Assembly (NCBI GenBank): GCA_029259595.1
Contig: JAJDEW010000012.1
Coordinates: 1-44,197, forward strand
Source of the DNA: Planctomycetota bacterium
GTDB lineage: Bacteria > Planctomycetota > UBA1135 > GCA-002686595
Direction: 5' to 3'
DNA length: 44,197 nucleotides
Shown: one piece after another, positions 23,507 to 31,865 of the stretch
How positions within the stretch are numbered: the first letter of the stretch is position 1
Layout: each line of letters starts with the position of its first letter
Notes under the pieces: generated by a model
Told to the model about the DNA's origin: nothing
What the model saw: only the letters and a program-made list of their open reading frames with translations
The model's database searches: none
Made by a program: the position numbers and the translations under genes

Positions 23507-25768
23507 ATGATTTCGACCCCGGATCGTTCGTACCGCGCCCTCACACTCGCTGGGCTTCTCCTCGTGGCCGGGGGCACCGGCGCTCAGGGTGCCGGGCCGC
23601 AGGGCGACGCGCGCGAGGCCATGTGGTTCGCACCGACGGCGGAGGACTGGGCCAAGCCCTGCCTGATTCCGTGGCAGCGCACCTGGGAGGATGCGGTGGC
23701 GGTGTCGAAGGACACGGGCAAGCCGATCCTGGTCTGTGTGAACATGGACGGTGAGATCGCGAGCGAGCACTACGCCGGCATCCGCTACCGGATGCCCGAG
23801 ATCGCCGCAATCTACGAGCCCTACGTGACGGTGATGGCCTCGGTCTATCGCCACAGCCCGCGCGACTACGATCAGCGCGGACAGCGCGTGCTCTGTCCAC
23901 GCTTCGGCAGCGTGACCTGTGGCGAGCACATCGCGCTCGAGCCGATCGTGTACGACAAGTTCCTGGACGAGCGTCGGATCGCGCCGCGGCACATCATGGT
24001 CGACCTCGAAGGCGCGGAGTCCTTCGACATCTACTACGCCTTCGACACCGACTCGGTCTTCCAGACGATCGTCGAAGGGGTCAAGGAGTGGCCCGCGACC
24101 GAGGACCCTACGGACGTGGCATCGCTGCCGCTCGAGAAGCGCGTCGCCAGCCCCGAGCTGTCGCAGCGCGAGGCGGTCGAGCGCGCCTACGTCAGCGGTG
24201 ATCGGAGCACGCGGCGGCGCATCGTCGAAGCGGCCAAGGCGTCCGGCGGCAAGGCGCCGATCGACGTCCTGCGGCTCGCGGTATTCGACCTCGACGTCGA
24301 GCTGAACCGGCTGGCCCTGGAGGCTCTCGCGCAGTCCACGTCGGAGAGTGCGATCGACCTCATCAACGAGTCCCTGCGTGTGCCGCTGGATGCGGCCATG
24401 CGGGCGAAGCTCGTCGCGGCCCTGGAGCGCCTGGGCGAGACCTATCCGCGCGCCCGCACGCTGGCCGCGGTGCACAAGGGTCTGCAGGACCGTTCCGATG
24501 CCGTCGACGTCGCCAGCTGGTCGACGGCGCTCGAGGGCGTCGACGTCACGAACCTGCTGGCCGATCGCTTGGCGCTCGAGTACCAGATGGAGGCCAAGGA
24601 TCGCGGTGCCCAGAGCGCGCCGCGCGACGGTGCGGCGCTGGTCGAGTTCGCCGAGGCCTCCCTGGCGCTCGCGGTCGACGCCAGCACGCAGCCCGAGTTC
24701 GCGGCCTTGCTCTACGAGGACGCCCGGCTCGCGGCGCTCGAGGCGGAGGAGCTCGGCACCGAGGATTGGCGGATCGACACGATCCTGGCGCTGGCCTCCT
24801 ACTACGCCGGCGACCTGGACGAAGCCGGCCGGCGTGCGGAGCAGGCCGTGACCGTTCTGCCGTCGGGCGAGGAGAGCTGGAACGCCATGGCGGTGCTCGC
24901 GCTCTTCGCACAGGCGCGTCAGCGCGCGATCTTCGGGAAGCTGCGGGACAAGGAGGAATGGCCGCGCGAATGGCTGACCGACGTCAACGACACCTACTCG
25001 GTACTGGCCGCTCACCCGTTCGGCCGCGAACACCACGTCGTGGCACACCACGACTTCCTTCGACGACTCGGCGCCTTCTCGAACGCCCAGCGCGTGCTGG
25101 CCGACGGGCTCGAGCGCTATCCGCATTCGTGGGACCTGCACGCGCGTTTGCGTGGACGCGTCCTGTGGGAGAAGGGCGCCGACGGGCTCGAAGAGGTCTA
25201 TGCACGCATGCTCGACAAGGAGCGCGAGGCGCTCGCCGCGGGCGGGGAAGGAGATCTCTCGAACCTGGAGTGGTACGCGGGCTACGCGTCGCTCGTCGTG
25301 GCCGAGTACAAGCGCCGCGAGGCCGAGCCGGATGAAGCGATCGCCGCCTACGAGCGCGCGATCGCCCACTACGATCGCGCCATCGCGGCCAATCCCGAGA
25401 GTGGCGCGAGCTCCGATCACTACGTGGCCTTGGCGCTGGCTGGCCAGGCCCGCATCGCCTTCGAGCGCGAGCGCTACGACGTCGCTCTGGAAGAGATTCT
25501 GGCCTCGTTCGAGCGCCGCTCGGAAGCCGCCGCGAGCCTCGATGGACTCGAGTTCTCACCGGTGATGACGGCCCAGGCGCTCCAGGGCCGTTTGCGCAAG
25601 CTGGGCCACGCCGACGAGGCCGCGCGCGTTCAAGCGGCGCTCGACGGGCTCGACCCCGAGCTCCTGCGGCCGCCCGTCTTCGAGCGCAACAGCATGGGCG
25701 CGCCGCCGGTAGGCTTCCGCGAGGGACTCGGCGGCCGGCGACGGGCGGACGGCACGACAGCGCGCTGA
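23507..25768 (+). CDS. Secreted thioredoxin-fold protein without CxxC, followed by TPR/HEAT-like helices
   Basis: The product has 753 residues with a signal peptide (ALTLAGLLLVAGGTGAQG). Residues about 50-180 look like the thioredoxin-like fold used by planctomycete secreted proteins: WEDAVAVSKDTGKPILVCVNMDG, then YEPYVTVMASVYRH. The CxxC active site is absent at the usual place, which reads MDGEIAS. From about residue 200 the protein is helical, with HEAT-like repeats (LRLAVFDLDVELNRLALEAL) and TPR-like repeats (EAGRRAEQAVTVLPSGEESW). It is a binding or scaffolding protein rather than a redox enzyme, by inference. The gene is 195 bases upstream of the tricorn gene and separated from it by strong hairpins. 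Confidence 0.7.
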   Translation: MISTPDRSYRALTLAGLLLVAGGTGAQGAGPQGDAREAMWFAPTAEDWAKPCLIPWQRTWEDAVAVSKDTGKPILVCVNMDGEIASEHYAGIRYRMPEIAAIYEPYVTVMASVYRHSPRDYDQRGQRVLCPRFGSVTCGEHIALEPIVYDKFLDERRIAPRHIMVDLEGAESFDIYYAFDTDSVFQTIVEGVKEWPATEDPTDVASLPLEKRVASPELSQREAVERAYVSGDRSTRRRIVEAAKASGGKAPIDVLRLAVFDLDVELNRLALEALAQSTSESAIDLINESLRVPLDAAMRAKLVAALERLGETYPRARTLAAVHKGLQDRSDAVDVASWSTALEGVDVTNLLADRLALEYQMEAKDRGAQSAPRDGAALVEFAEASLALAVDASTQPEFAALLYEDARLAALEAEELGTEDWRIDTILALASYYAGDLDEAGRRAEQAVTVLPSGEESWNAMAVLALFAQARQRAIFGKLRDKEEWPREWLTDVNDTYSVLAAHPFGREHHVVAHHDFLRRLGAFSNAQRVLADGLERYPHSWDLHARLRGRVLWEKGADGLEEVYARMLDKEREALAAGGEGDLSNLEWYAGYASLVVAEYKRREAEPDEAIAAYERAIAHYDRAIAANPESGASSDHYVALALAGQARIAFERERYDVALEEILASFERRSEAAASLDGLEFSPVMTAQALQGRLRKLGHADEAARVQAALDGLDPELLRPPVFERNSMGAPPVGFREGLGGRRRADGTTAR

Positions 25769-25772
25769 GAGC

Positions 25773-25820
25773 GGGCACCACTTCGGGCGCACGCGAGCCG
25801 GCGTAGCCCGAACTGTGCCC
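25773..25820 (+). terminator. Strong interrupted hairpin downstream of the TPR gene
   Basis: GGGCAC (25773-25778) and TTCGGGC (25782-25788) pair with GCCCGAA (25806-25812) and GTGCCC (25815-25820). This makes 13 base pairs with a small internal loop. It begins 5 bases after the stop codon. No T tract follows, so termination is inferred from position and stability only. Confidence 0.45.
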
Positions 25821-25856
25821 GGCCGCGGCGTCGAGCACGAGCTCGAGCGACCGTTC

Positions 25857-25882
25857 GGCCCGACTCGTTGTCTGGTCGGGCC
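25857..25882 (+). promoter_or_regulatory. Perfect 8-bp hairpin before the tricorn promoter
   Basis: GGCCCGAC (25857-25864) pairs with GTCGGGCC (25875-25882) across a 10-base loop. It lies 14 bases before the TAGACT box at 25896. It may be a second terminator arm or a binding site; the sequence does not decide. Confidence 0.35.
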
Positions 25883-25895
25883 CTGCGGCTCGGGC

Positions 25896-25901
25896 TAGAC
25901 T
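25896..25901 (+). promoter_or_regulatory. Putative -10 element TAGACT for the tricorn gene
   Basis: The hexamer is the same as those before 778 and 17168, here about 62 bases before the ATG at 25964. The resulting leader includes an AGGAG ribosome site at 25954-25958, unlike the leaderless cases. Confidence 0.4.
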
Positions 25902-25963
25902 GCGCTCCGTTCATCGGTCCGTCGATTTCCCATGCGCCCGGGCGCCTTCCGTCAGGAGCTTCG

Positions 25964-28900
25964 ATGTCACTTCTCGCCGCCGCTTTCTGCCTCGCCCTCG
26001 CCGTGCCCCAGGAGGGCGCGGATTTGGCCCGCTGGATCCGCTATCCGGCCATCTCTCCGGACGGAACGCACGTCGCGTTCTCCTATGCAGGCGATCTGTG
26101 GGTCGTCGCCCTCGAACAGGAAGGCGACGGTCCGCGCGAGGCCGAGCTCCTGACGACGCATGTCGGCTACGAACGCAGCCCCGTTTGGGCGCCGGACTCG
26201 CGGACCATCGCCTTCGCGGCGGACTGGCACGGCCAGATGGACGTGTTCGTGACGACGATCGATCGTGCACCGGCGCGGCGCTTGACGTTCCACTCCGCCT
26301 CGGACGAGCCGGTGTGCTTCGCGGCGGACGGCCAGGAGATCTGGTTCACGAGTCGACGGCAGGACACGGTCGAAGCGCGCATCGGCTCGGCGGTCTTGAG
26401 CGAGCTCTACGCGATCGGGGTCGAGGGTGGCGCGCCGCGCCAGCTCTTGACGACGCCGGCGGAGCGCGCCTCGGTGAGTCCCGATGGTGGGCTGGTCGCC
26501 TACCAGGACCTGAAGGGCTACGAGGACGCCTGGCGCAAGCATCACGTGTCGAGCCACGCGCGCGACCTGTGGGTCTGGAACCCCAGCGACGGGACGCACA
26601 GGAAGCTGACCGACTTCCGCGGCGAGGACCGCGACCCGGTCTGGACCGGGGATGGCCGGACCCTGGCCTTCCTGAGCGAACGCGGCGGGACGATGAACGT
26701 CTGGGTCCTCGATGCGGACAGCGGCGCCGCGGCGGCGCCCCTCACCACGCACGAGACGCACCCTGTTCGCTTCCTGAGCGCGTCGAACATGCGCACCTTG
26801 GCCTACGCCTGGGACGGCGAGCTGTGGATCCGCGACGGCCAGGGCTCGCGCAAGGTGCCGATCCGGGCCCGCGTCGACCAGCGGACGAACCTCGTGGAGC
26901 GTCAGACCCTGCGGGAGGACGCGACCGAGATGGCCGTCTCCCCGAACGAGAAAGAGGTGGCCTTCGTCGCGCGCGGAGAGGTCTTCGTGGCTTCGCTCGA
27001 GCACGGCACGACGCGCCGGGTGACGACGACTCCCGAGCAGGAACGGACCGTGAGCTGGGGCAAGGACAACCGCACCCTCTACTACGCCGGGGAGCGGGAC
27101 GGTTCCTGGAACCTGTACCGGAGCACGATCGTGCGCGACGAGGAGGAGGGCTTCAGCTCGTCGACGCTGCTCGAGGAGACGGCTCTGCTCACGAACGAGA
27201 ACGAGACCTTCCAGCCGCTCGTTGCGCCGGACGGCAAGTCGGTCGCGTACCTGCGGAATCGGGACGAGCTGCGCGTCCTGGACCTCGAGTCCATGGAGTC
27301 GCGACGCATTCTGGAGCCGGATTCCAACTACAGCTACCAGGACGGCGACATCCACTACGCCTGGTCGCCGGACAGCTTGTGGCTGACGTTCACGTACTCG
27401 CCGTACCGTCGCTACACGACCCAGGCCGGCATCGCCAACGTCGTGACGGGCGAGATCACGAACGTCAGCGAGTCGGGCTATGACGTCGGTTCCCCGGACT
27501 TCAGTCCGGACGGCAAGGTCGTGTACTACCGTTCGGGACGCTTCGGGCAGGTCGAGCAGTCCGGCCGCGGCGGACAGAGCGACATCCTGGCCGTGTACTT
27601 GACGCAGGCGGCCTACGACGACGCGCAGCTCTCGTGGGAGGACTTCGAACGCGAGAAGGAGCGGCGTGCGGAGCGCAAGAAGGAACAGGAGAAGGCCGAG
27701 AAGAAGGCGAAGAAGGACGCCGGCGAAGACGCTGACGAAGCGGAGGAGGACGACGACGACGAGAAGAAAGAGGACGCCGTCGAGCCGTGTGAAGTCGAGC
27801 TGCGCGGCCTGGACGACCGTCGCCATCGCTTGACGCTGCAGTCGGCTCCGATCGGCTCCGCACGCATGACGCCCGACGGCGAGGCCGTGCTCTACTTCGC
27901 GGAGGTCGACGGCAAGTGGGACGTGTGGACGAGCCACATTCGCGACCGCAAGACCCAGCGGCTGGTCGCGCTGGGAGACGACGGCTCGGGGAGCTTGCAC
28001 CTCACGAAGGACGGCAAGACGCTCGTCATCCTGACGGAGGGCGGCAAGCTGAAGAAGGCCAAGATCTCCCAGGGCGAACACGACCTGCCGGAGAGCGCCA
28101 AGGTCGAGGGCGTGGCCTTCGCGGCCGAGCTGGCGATCGACGGTCCCGCCGAGCGCCGACACCTGTTCGAGCACGTTTGGCGCCAGGTGCGGGAGAAGTT
28201 CTACCGGGCCGACCTGCACGGCGTCGACTGGGACGCGATGAAGGTCGACTACGCGTCCTACCTGCCGCACGTCTACAACGGCGTGGATCTGGCCGAGCTG
28301 CTCTCCGAGATGCTCGGCGAGCTGAACGCGTCGCACACCGGCGCGCGCTACCGTCCGCGCATCGCGGACAAGGACGACACGGCGTCGCTCGGGCTCCTCT
28401 TCGGAGAGTTGACCGACGAGGGCTTGCTCGTCGACGAGGTGCTCGCCGGCGGACCGGTCGATCGCGCCGCTTCGAAGATCGAAGCCGGCGTCCGGATCAC
28501 TGCGATCGACGGCGAGCCGCTGACACCCGCCGCCAATCCGTGGCCGTTGCTGGATCGCAAGTCGAAGAAGCCCGTGCTGCTGTCCGTGCGTGCCAGCGAC
28601 GGGACGACCTTCGACGAGGTGGTCAAGCCGATCGCCTCCATGGCCGAGCGCGAGCTCATGTACCAGCGCTGGATCGACCGTTGTGAGGCGCTCGTCGCCG
28701 AACTCTCCGAGGGGCGCGTCGGCTACGTGCACGTCCGCGGCATGAACGACTCGTCCTACCGCGAGGTCTACGAGGCCGTTCTGGGCCGCAACAGCGACAA
28801 GGAAGCGTTGGTCGTCGACACGCGCTGGAACGGTGGCGGCTGGCTCCACGACCAGCTCGTGACCTTCCTCGGTGGCGATCCCTACTGCACCTTCGTTCCG

Positions 28901-29299
28901 CGCGACAAGGAGCCGGGTCGCTTCGGCGGTGAGCCGCTGTCACGCTGGTCGCGCCCCGTGTGCGTCGTGCAGAACGAAGGCAACTACTCCGACGCCCACT
29001 TCTTTCCCTACTCCTTCCGCACGCTGAAGCTCGGCAAGCTGATCGGCTCGCCGGTGGCCGGAACGACGACGGCGGTCTGGTGGGAGCGCCTGATGGACGG
29101 CGCCACGGTCTTCGGCATCCCGCAGCTCGGCGTGATCGACCGCAATGGCGAGTACCTCGAGAACCAGGAGCTCTTCCCCGACATCGAGGTCTACAACGAC
29201 CCCGAATCGACCGCCGCCGGCCGCGACCTGCAGCTCGAGGCCGCCGTGCGCCACATGCTGGAAGAGGTCGAGGCCCAGGGCGCCGGCTCCGGCAACTGA
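25964..29299 (+). CDS. Tricorn-type protease (S41 family)
   Basis: The product has 1111 residues with a signal-like N-terminus (MSLLAAAFCLALAVPQEG), so an exported tricorn homolog is predicted. Two WD40-like propellers cover about residues 20-640 (YPAISPDGTHVAFSYAGDLW, VWAPDSRTIAFAADW). A highly charged EKE/acidic insert lies at about 557-606. A C1-like domain and a PDZ segment come next, then the S41 core. The catalytic tetrad of tricorn proteases can be placed at Ser790-His791 (NASHTGARY), Ser1009 (NYSDAHFFP) and Glu1066 (YLENQELFPDIEV). The 57-residue spacing between the last two matches the archaeal enzyme. AGGAG precedes the ATG. It should degrade peptides or unfolded proteins, probably in the periplasm. 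Confidence 0.93.
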   Translation: MSLLAAAFCLALAVPQEGADLARWIRYPAISPDGTHVAFSYAGDLWVVALEQEGDGPREAELLTTHVGYERSPVWAPDSRTIAFAADWHGQMDVFVTTIDRAPARRLTFHSASDEPVCFAADGQEIWFTSRRQDTVEARIGSAVLSELYAIGVEGGAPRQLLTTPAERASVSPDGGLVAYQDLKGYEDAWRKHHVSSHARDLWVWNPSDGTHRKLTDFRGEDRDPVWTGDGRTLAFLSERGGTMNVWVLDADSGAAAAPLTTHETHPVRFLSASNMRTLAYAWDGELWIRDGQGSRKVPIRARVDQRTNLVERQTLREDATEMAVSPNEKEVAFVARGEVFVASLEHGTTRRVTTTPEQERTVSWGKDNRTLYYAGERDGSWNLYRSTIVRDEEEGFSSSTLLEETALLTNENETFQPLVAPDGKSVAYLRNRDELRVLDLESMESRRILEPDSNYSYQDGDIHYAWSPDSLWLTFTYSPYRRYTTQAGIANVVTGEITNVSESGYDVGSPDFSPDGKVVYYRSGRFGQVEQSGRGGQSDILAVYLTQAAYDDAQLSWEDFEREKERRAERKKEQEKAEKKAKKDAGEDADEAEEDDDDEKKEDAVEPCEVELRGLDDRRHRLTLQSAPIGSARMTPDGEAVLYFAEVDGKWDVWTSHIRDRKTQRLVALGDDGSGSLHLTKDGKTLVILTEGGKLKKAKISQGEHDLPESAKVEGVAFAAELAIDGPAERRHLFEHVWRQVREKFYRADLHGVDWDAMKVDYASYLPHVYNGVDLAELLSEMLGELNASHTGARYRPRIADKDDTASLGLLFGELTDEGLLVDEVLAGGPVDRAASKIEAGVRITAIDGEPLTPAANPWPLLDRKSKKPVLLSVRASDGTTFDEVVKPIASMAERELMYQRWIDRCEALVAELSEGRVGYVHVRGMNDSSYREVYEAVLGRNSDKEALVVDTRWNGGGWLHDQLVTFLGGDPYCTFVPRDKEPGRFGGEPLSRWSRPVCVVQNEGNYSDAHFFPYSFRTLKLGKLIGSPVAGTTTAVWWERLMDGATVFGIPQLGVIDRNGEYLENQELFPDIEVYNDPESTAAGRDLQLEAAVRHMLEEVEAQGAGSGN

Positions 29300-29304
29300 G
29301 CGTC

Positions 29305-29401
29305 AGTACGGTGCCGCGACAAGAACCACCGGATTCGGTCCCACGCGCAGCGTTGGCCCGAGTCCCTGGGAATCCGGTGGTTTTTGTCGCGGCACCGTAC
29401 T
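29305..29401. repeat. 32-bp near-perfect inverted repeat between convergent genes
   Basis: Bases 29305-29336 and 29370-29401 are reverse complements over 32 positions with a single mismatch. The loop of 33 bases contains a further small hairpin (CCACGC with GCGTTGG). It begins 5 bases after the tricorn stop and ends on the stop codon of the opposite-strand gene. It could act as a bidirectional terminator. However, the arm length and loop structure look more like a small mobile or dispersed element (MITE or REP type). Confidence 0.9.
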
Positions 29402-29799
29402 TACATCACGACCGCGAACGAGAGGGCGACGTGGAGCGCCATCAGCGTCGTCTGGACGACCGCGAGCACGTGCGTCGCCCGCGCGGCCGTCTTCCCGGGG
29501 CGGTTCGCCAAGGTCGCGACGAGGGCGACGAGAACCAGCTGGAGCGGCAGGTTCAGGACGAGGAGCGAGATCCACGGCGAGGGGATGCGCTCGACCGTGC
29601 CCGTGAAGAACCCGCTGCCGCCCCGGATCCGGGCGAGGACGGCCGTCGCGAGGACGAGCGCGAACCAGGCGCTCCAGAGCCGCAACAAGTCGCCCCAGGG
29701 GCCGGCCACGAGGCCGCTTCGAAGGGGCCGGGAGGGCGTCTCACGCAGCCCGGGGGGCCGGGCCTCGCTCGGGGGGTCGACGGGGGTCGCGACGGGCAT
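29401..29799 (-). CDS. Small integral membrane protein of unknown function
   Basis: The product has 132 residues. A Pro-rich N-terminus (MPVATPVDPPSEARPPGLRE) precedes three hydrophobic helices: LWSAWFALVLATAVLARI, WISLLVLNLPLQLVLVALVATLA and HVLAVVQTTLMALHVALSFAVVM. The gene stops exactly at the last helix, and its TAA overlaps the inverted repeat by one base. No family is recognised. The 273-base divergent gap to the + strand gene at 30073 holds no other gene I can support. Confidence 0.55.
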   Translation of the reverse strand: MPVATPVDPPSEARPPGLRETPSRPLRSGLVAGPWGDLLRLWSAWFALVLATAVLARIRGGSGFFTGTVERIPSPWISLLVLNLPLQLVLVALVATLANRPGKTAARATHVLAVVQTTLMALHVALSFAVVM

Positions 29800-30072
29800 G
29801 TTCTGGCTATCGGACGGCGGAGGGAGCGAGCTTGCGCTCCAGGGGCTCGGGAAGGTTCCCGGCAGGCGTGAGGCGGCTTGGAAGGGGTCCAGGGCTCGGC
29901 TCGGACACCCCGGGGCCGCCCTGGAGCGGGGAAACGGTCGGTGGCGGGAGGAACCCTCGCAGCGACGTCCACCCAGGCCCATGCTAACGGTGGCCGTGCC
30001 GTTCCGAAGACCCCGTCGGCGCCCTTCCAGCACGGCCCTGGCGAAGGCGCCGACCCTCCGCAGCCTCTCCCC

Positions 30073-30468
30073 ATGAAGCACTCCATCCTCCTCGGCCTCC
30101 TCGCCCTCCTCGTCCTCGGCCTCGTGACCGGCCTCACGCTCTCCTCGCGCGCGGTCGAGCCCGGGCCCGCCCCCAACCCCGAGAGCTTCACCGGCACGGT
30201 GGGGCACTGGCGACTCGACGTCGACGGTTCCCTGTGGATCCGGTTGGACGGCACCGGACCGCAGGCGGACCAGAACACCTGGTTCGCCTCTCCGCCCGAC
30301 ACGAACGACGAGCTCGACCTGGGGCAGATGCTCCTCGACATCCTGCTGACGCTCGAGCTCGCGCCCGAGGCCCCGAAGCTCACGTTGATCGCGAAGCGCG
30401 AGCGCGGGCTCGACGGCAAGAGCCGCGAGAGCGCGCTGCCGCTCGTCGCTTTGACCCTGGGCAACTGA
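30073..30468 (+). CDS. Small secreted or membrane-anchored hypothetical protein
   Basis: The product has 131 residues. A clear N-terminal helix (SILLGLLALLVLGLVTGLTL) acts as signal or anchor. The exported part is a short beta-rich domain (VGHWRLDVDGSLWIRLDGTG) ending in a helix-rich, then beta tail (LTLIAKRERGLDGKSRESAL). No family is recognised. It is 53 bases upstream of the permease gene. Confidence 0.6.
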   Translation: MKHSILLGLLALLVLGLVTGLTLSSRAVEPGPAPNPESFTGTVGHWRLDVDGSLWIRLDGTGPQADQNTWFASPPDTNDELDLGQMLLDILLTLELAPEAPKLTLIAKRERGLDGKSRESALPLVALTLGN

Positions 30469-30521
30469 TTCTTGCGTCACCCCACGAGCTCGGGTTCGGA
30501 GCTTGCGAGGCGGCCGCCCCC

Positions 30522-31865
30522 ATGGGAGGGTACCGCGCGCCCGTGCGACCCTCGCCGCCTGAAACCCTGCCGAACGAGTTGCACCGCGTCGTCGGGACGG
30601 GGGGAGCCATCCTGCTCGGGCTCGGCTCCATCCTCGGCACCGGCGTCTTCGTCAGCCTGGGGCTCGCGGCCGAGGTGGCCGGCGCGGCGCTCTTGGTCGC
30701 CGTCCTCCTGGCGGCCGGCGTCGCGAGCTGCAACGGTCTCTCGAGCGCCCAGCTCGCGGCCGCCTTCCCGCTCAGCGGCGGCACCTACGAGTACGGGCAC
30801 CGAACGCTGACCCCGGGCCTCGGCTTCGTCGCGGGTTGGACCTTCCTGAGCGCCAAGTCGGCCTCGGCGGCGGCGGCGGCCTTGGCCCTCGCGGCCCATG
30901 CCGTCGAAGCGACGGGGCAGCTCGGCCCCACGGCCACCCCGTGGCTCGCGGCCGGGCTCGTCGGCGCGGTCACCTGGCTGGTCGCGGCCGGCCTGCGCCG
31001 TTCGAACCGGGCCAACCTGCTGCTCGTAGGCACGACCTGTCTCGGTCTCGGTGCGTTCGTCGTCGTCGGCTGGCCGCGCGCGATCGCCGGAGCGGAGACG
31101 GCCTTTGCGCACGTCCTGGGAGCGGGCGGGGCTTCCCCGCGCGAGCTCTTGCACGCGACGGCGCTCCTGTTCGTGGCCTTCACGGGCTACGGCCGCGTCG
31201 CGACGCTGGGGGAAGAGATCCGTGATCCGGCCCGCAGCATCCCGCGCGCGGTGCTCTTGACCTTGGCGGTCGCGGCCGCGATCTACCTCGCCGTCGCCTT
31301 CGTCGCGGTCGGTGCGGCAGGGGCGGACGAGCTCGCGCGAAGCACCGCGGCGACCGGGGCTCCGCTCGAGAGCCTCGGCCGGGAGTTCGCTCCGAGCGTG
31401 GGCGTGTTGATCCTGATCGCGGCCGCGACGGCGCTTTGTGGCGTGCTCTTGAACCTCGTCTTGGGGCTCTCGCGCGTCCTGCTGGCGATGGCGCGTCGCG
31501 GCGACGCACCCCGGGCGCTCGCCCACGTCCAGGCCACCTCCGGTTCGCCCGCTCGTGCGGTCTGGGTGACGGGCGGCGTCGTGTCCGCCCTGGCGCTCGG
31601 CTTCGAGTTGAAGACGGCCTGGAGCTTCAGCGCCTTCACCGTGCTCGTGTACTACGCGTTGACGAACCTGGCCGCGCTGCGCCTGCCTGGCGAGCAACGC
31701 CGCTACCCGCGCGTGTTCGCCGTTGCCGGCCTCGCGAGCTGCGCGAGTCTGGCCTTCTTCGTCGAGGCACGAACGTGGCTCGTCGGCTGTGCGTGGATCG
31801 CGTTCGGTCTGGTCGTGCGCGCGATCGCGCGCGGATTGCGTGGAAACAAGGAGTCCGTGGCATGA
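30522..31865 (+). CDS. APC-superfamily amino-acid permease
   Basis: The product has 447 residues with about twelve transmembrane helices. Family markers include GTGGAILLGLGSILGTGVF in helix 1, SGGTYEYGHRTLTPGLGFVAG in helix 3, and FVAFTGYGRVATLGEEIRDPARSIPRA in helices 6-7. The ATG at 30522 was chosen. The frame continues upstream, but through a different gene's sequence. It shares an ATGA overlap with the S41 lipoprotein, so the two are co-translated. Amino-acid uptake next to a protease suggests recycling of peptide breakdown products (inference). Confidence 0.9.
   Translation: MGGYRAPVRPSPPETLPNELHRVVGTGGAILLGLGSILGTGVFVSLGLAAEVAGAALLVAVLLAAGVASCNGLSSAQLAAAFPLSGGTYEYGHRTLTPGLGFVAGWTFLSAKSASAAAAALALAAHAVEATGQLGPTATPWLAAGLVGAVTWLVAAGLRRSNRANLLLVGTTCLGLGAFVVVGWPRAIAGAETAFAHVLGAGGASPRELLHATALLFVAFTGYGRVATLGEEIRDPARSIPRAVLLTLAVAAAIYLAVAFVAVGAAGADELARSTAATGAPLESLGREFAPSVGVLILIAAATALCGVLLNLVLGLSRVLLAMARRGDAPRALAHVQATSGSPARAVWVTGGVVSALALGFELKTAWSFSAFTVLVYYALTNLAALRLPGEQRRYPRVFAVAGLASCASLAFFVEARTWLVGCAWIAFGLVVRAIARGLRGNKESVA

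Noticed and set aside
23399..23507. Possible tRNA or riboswitch in the divergent gap
   Set aside because: No cloverleaf or conserved riboswitch core could be found by eye; only a -10-like box is supportable.
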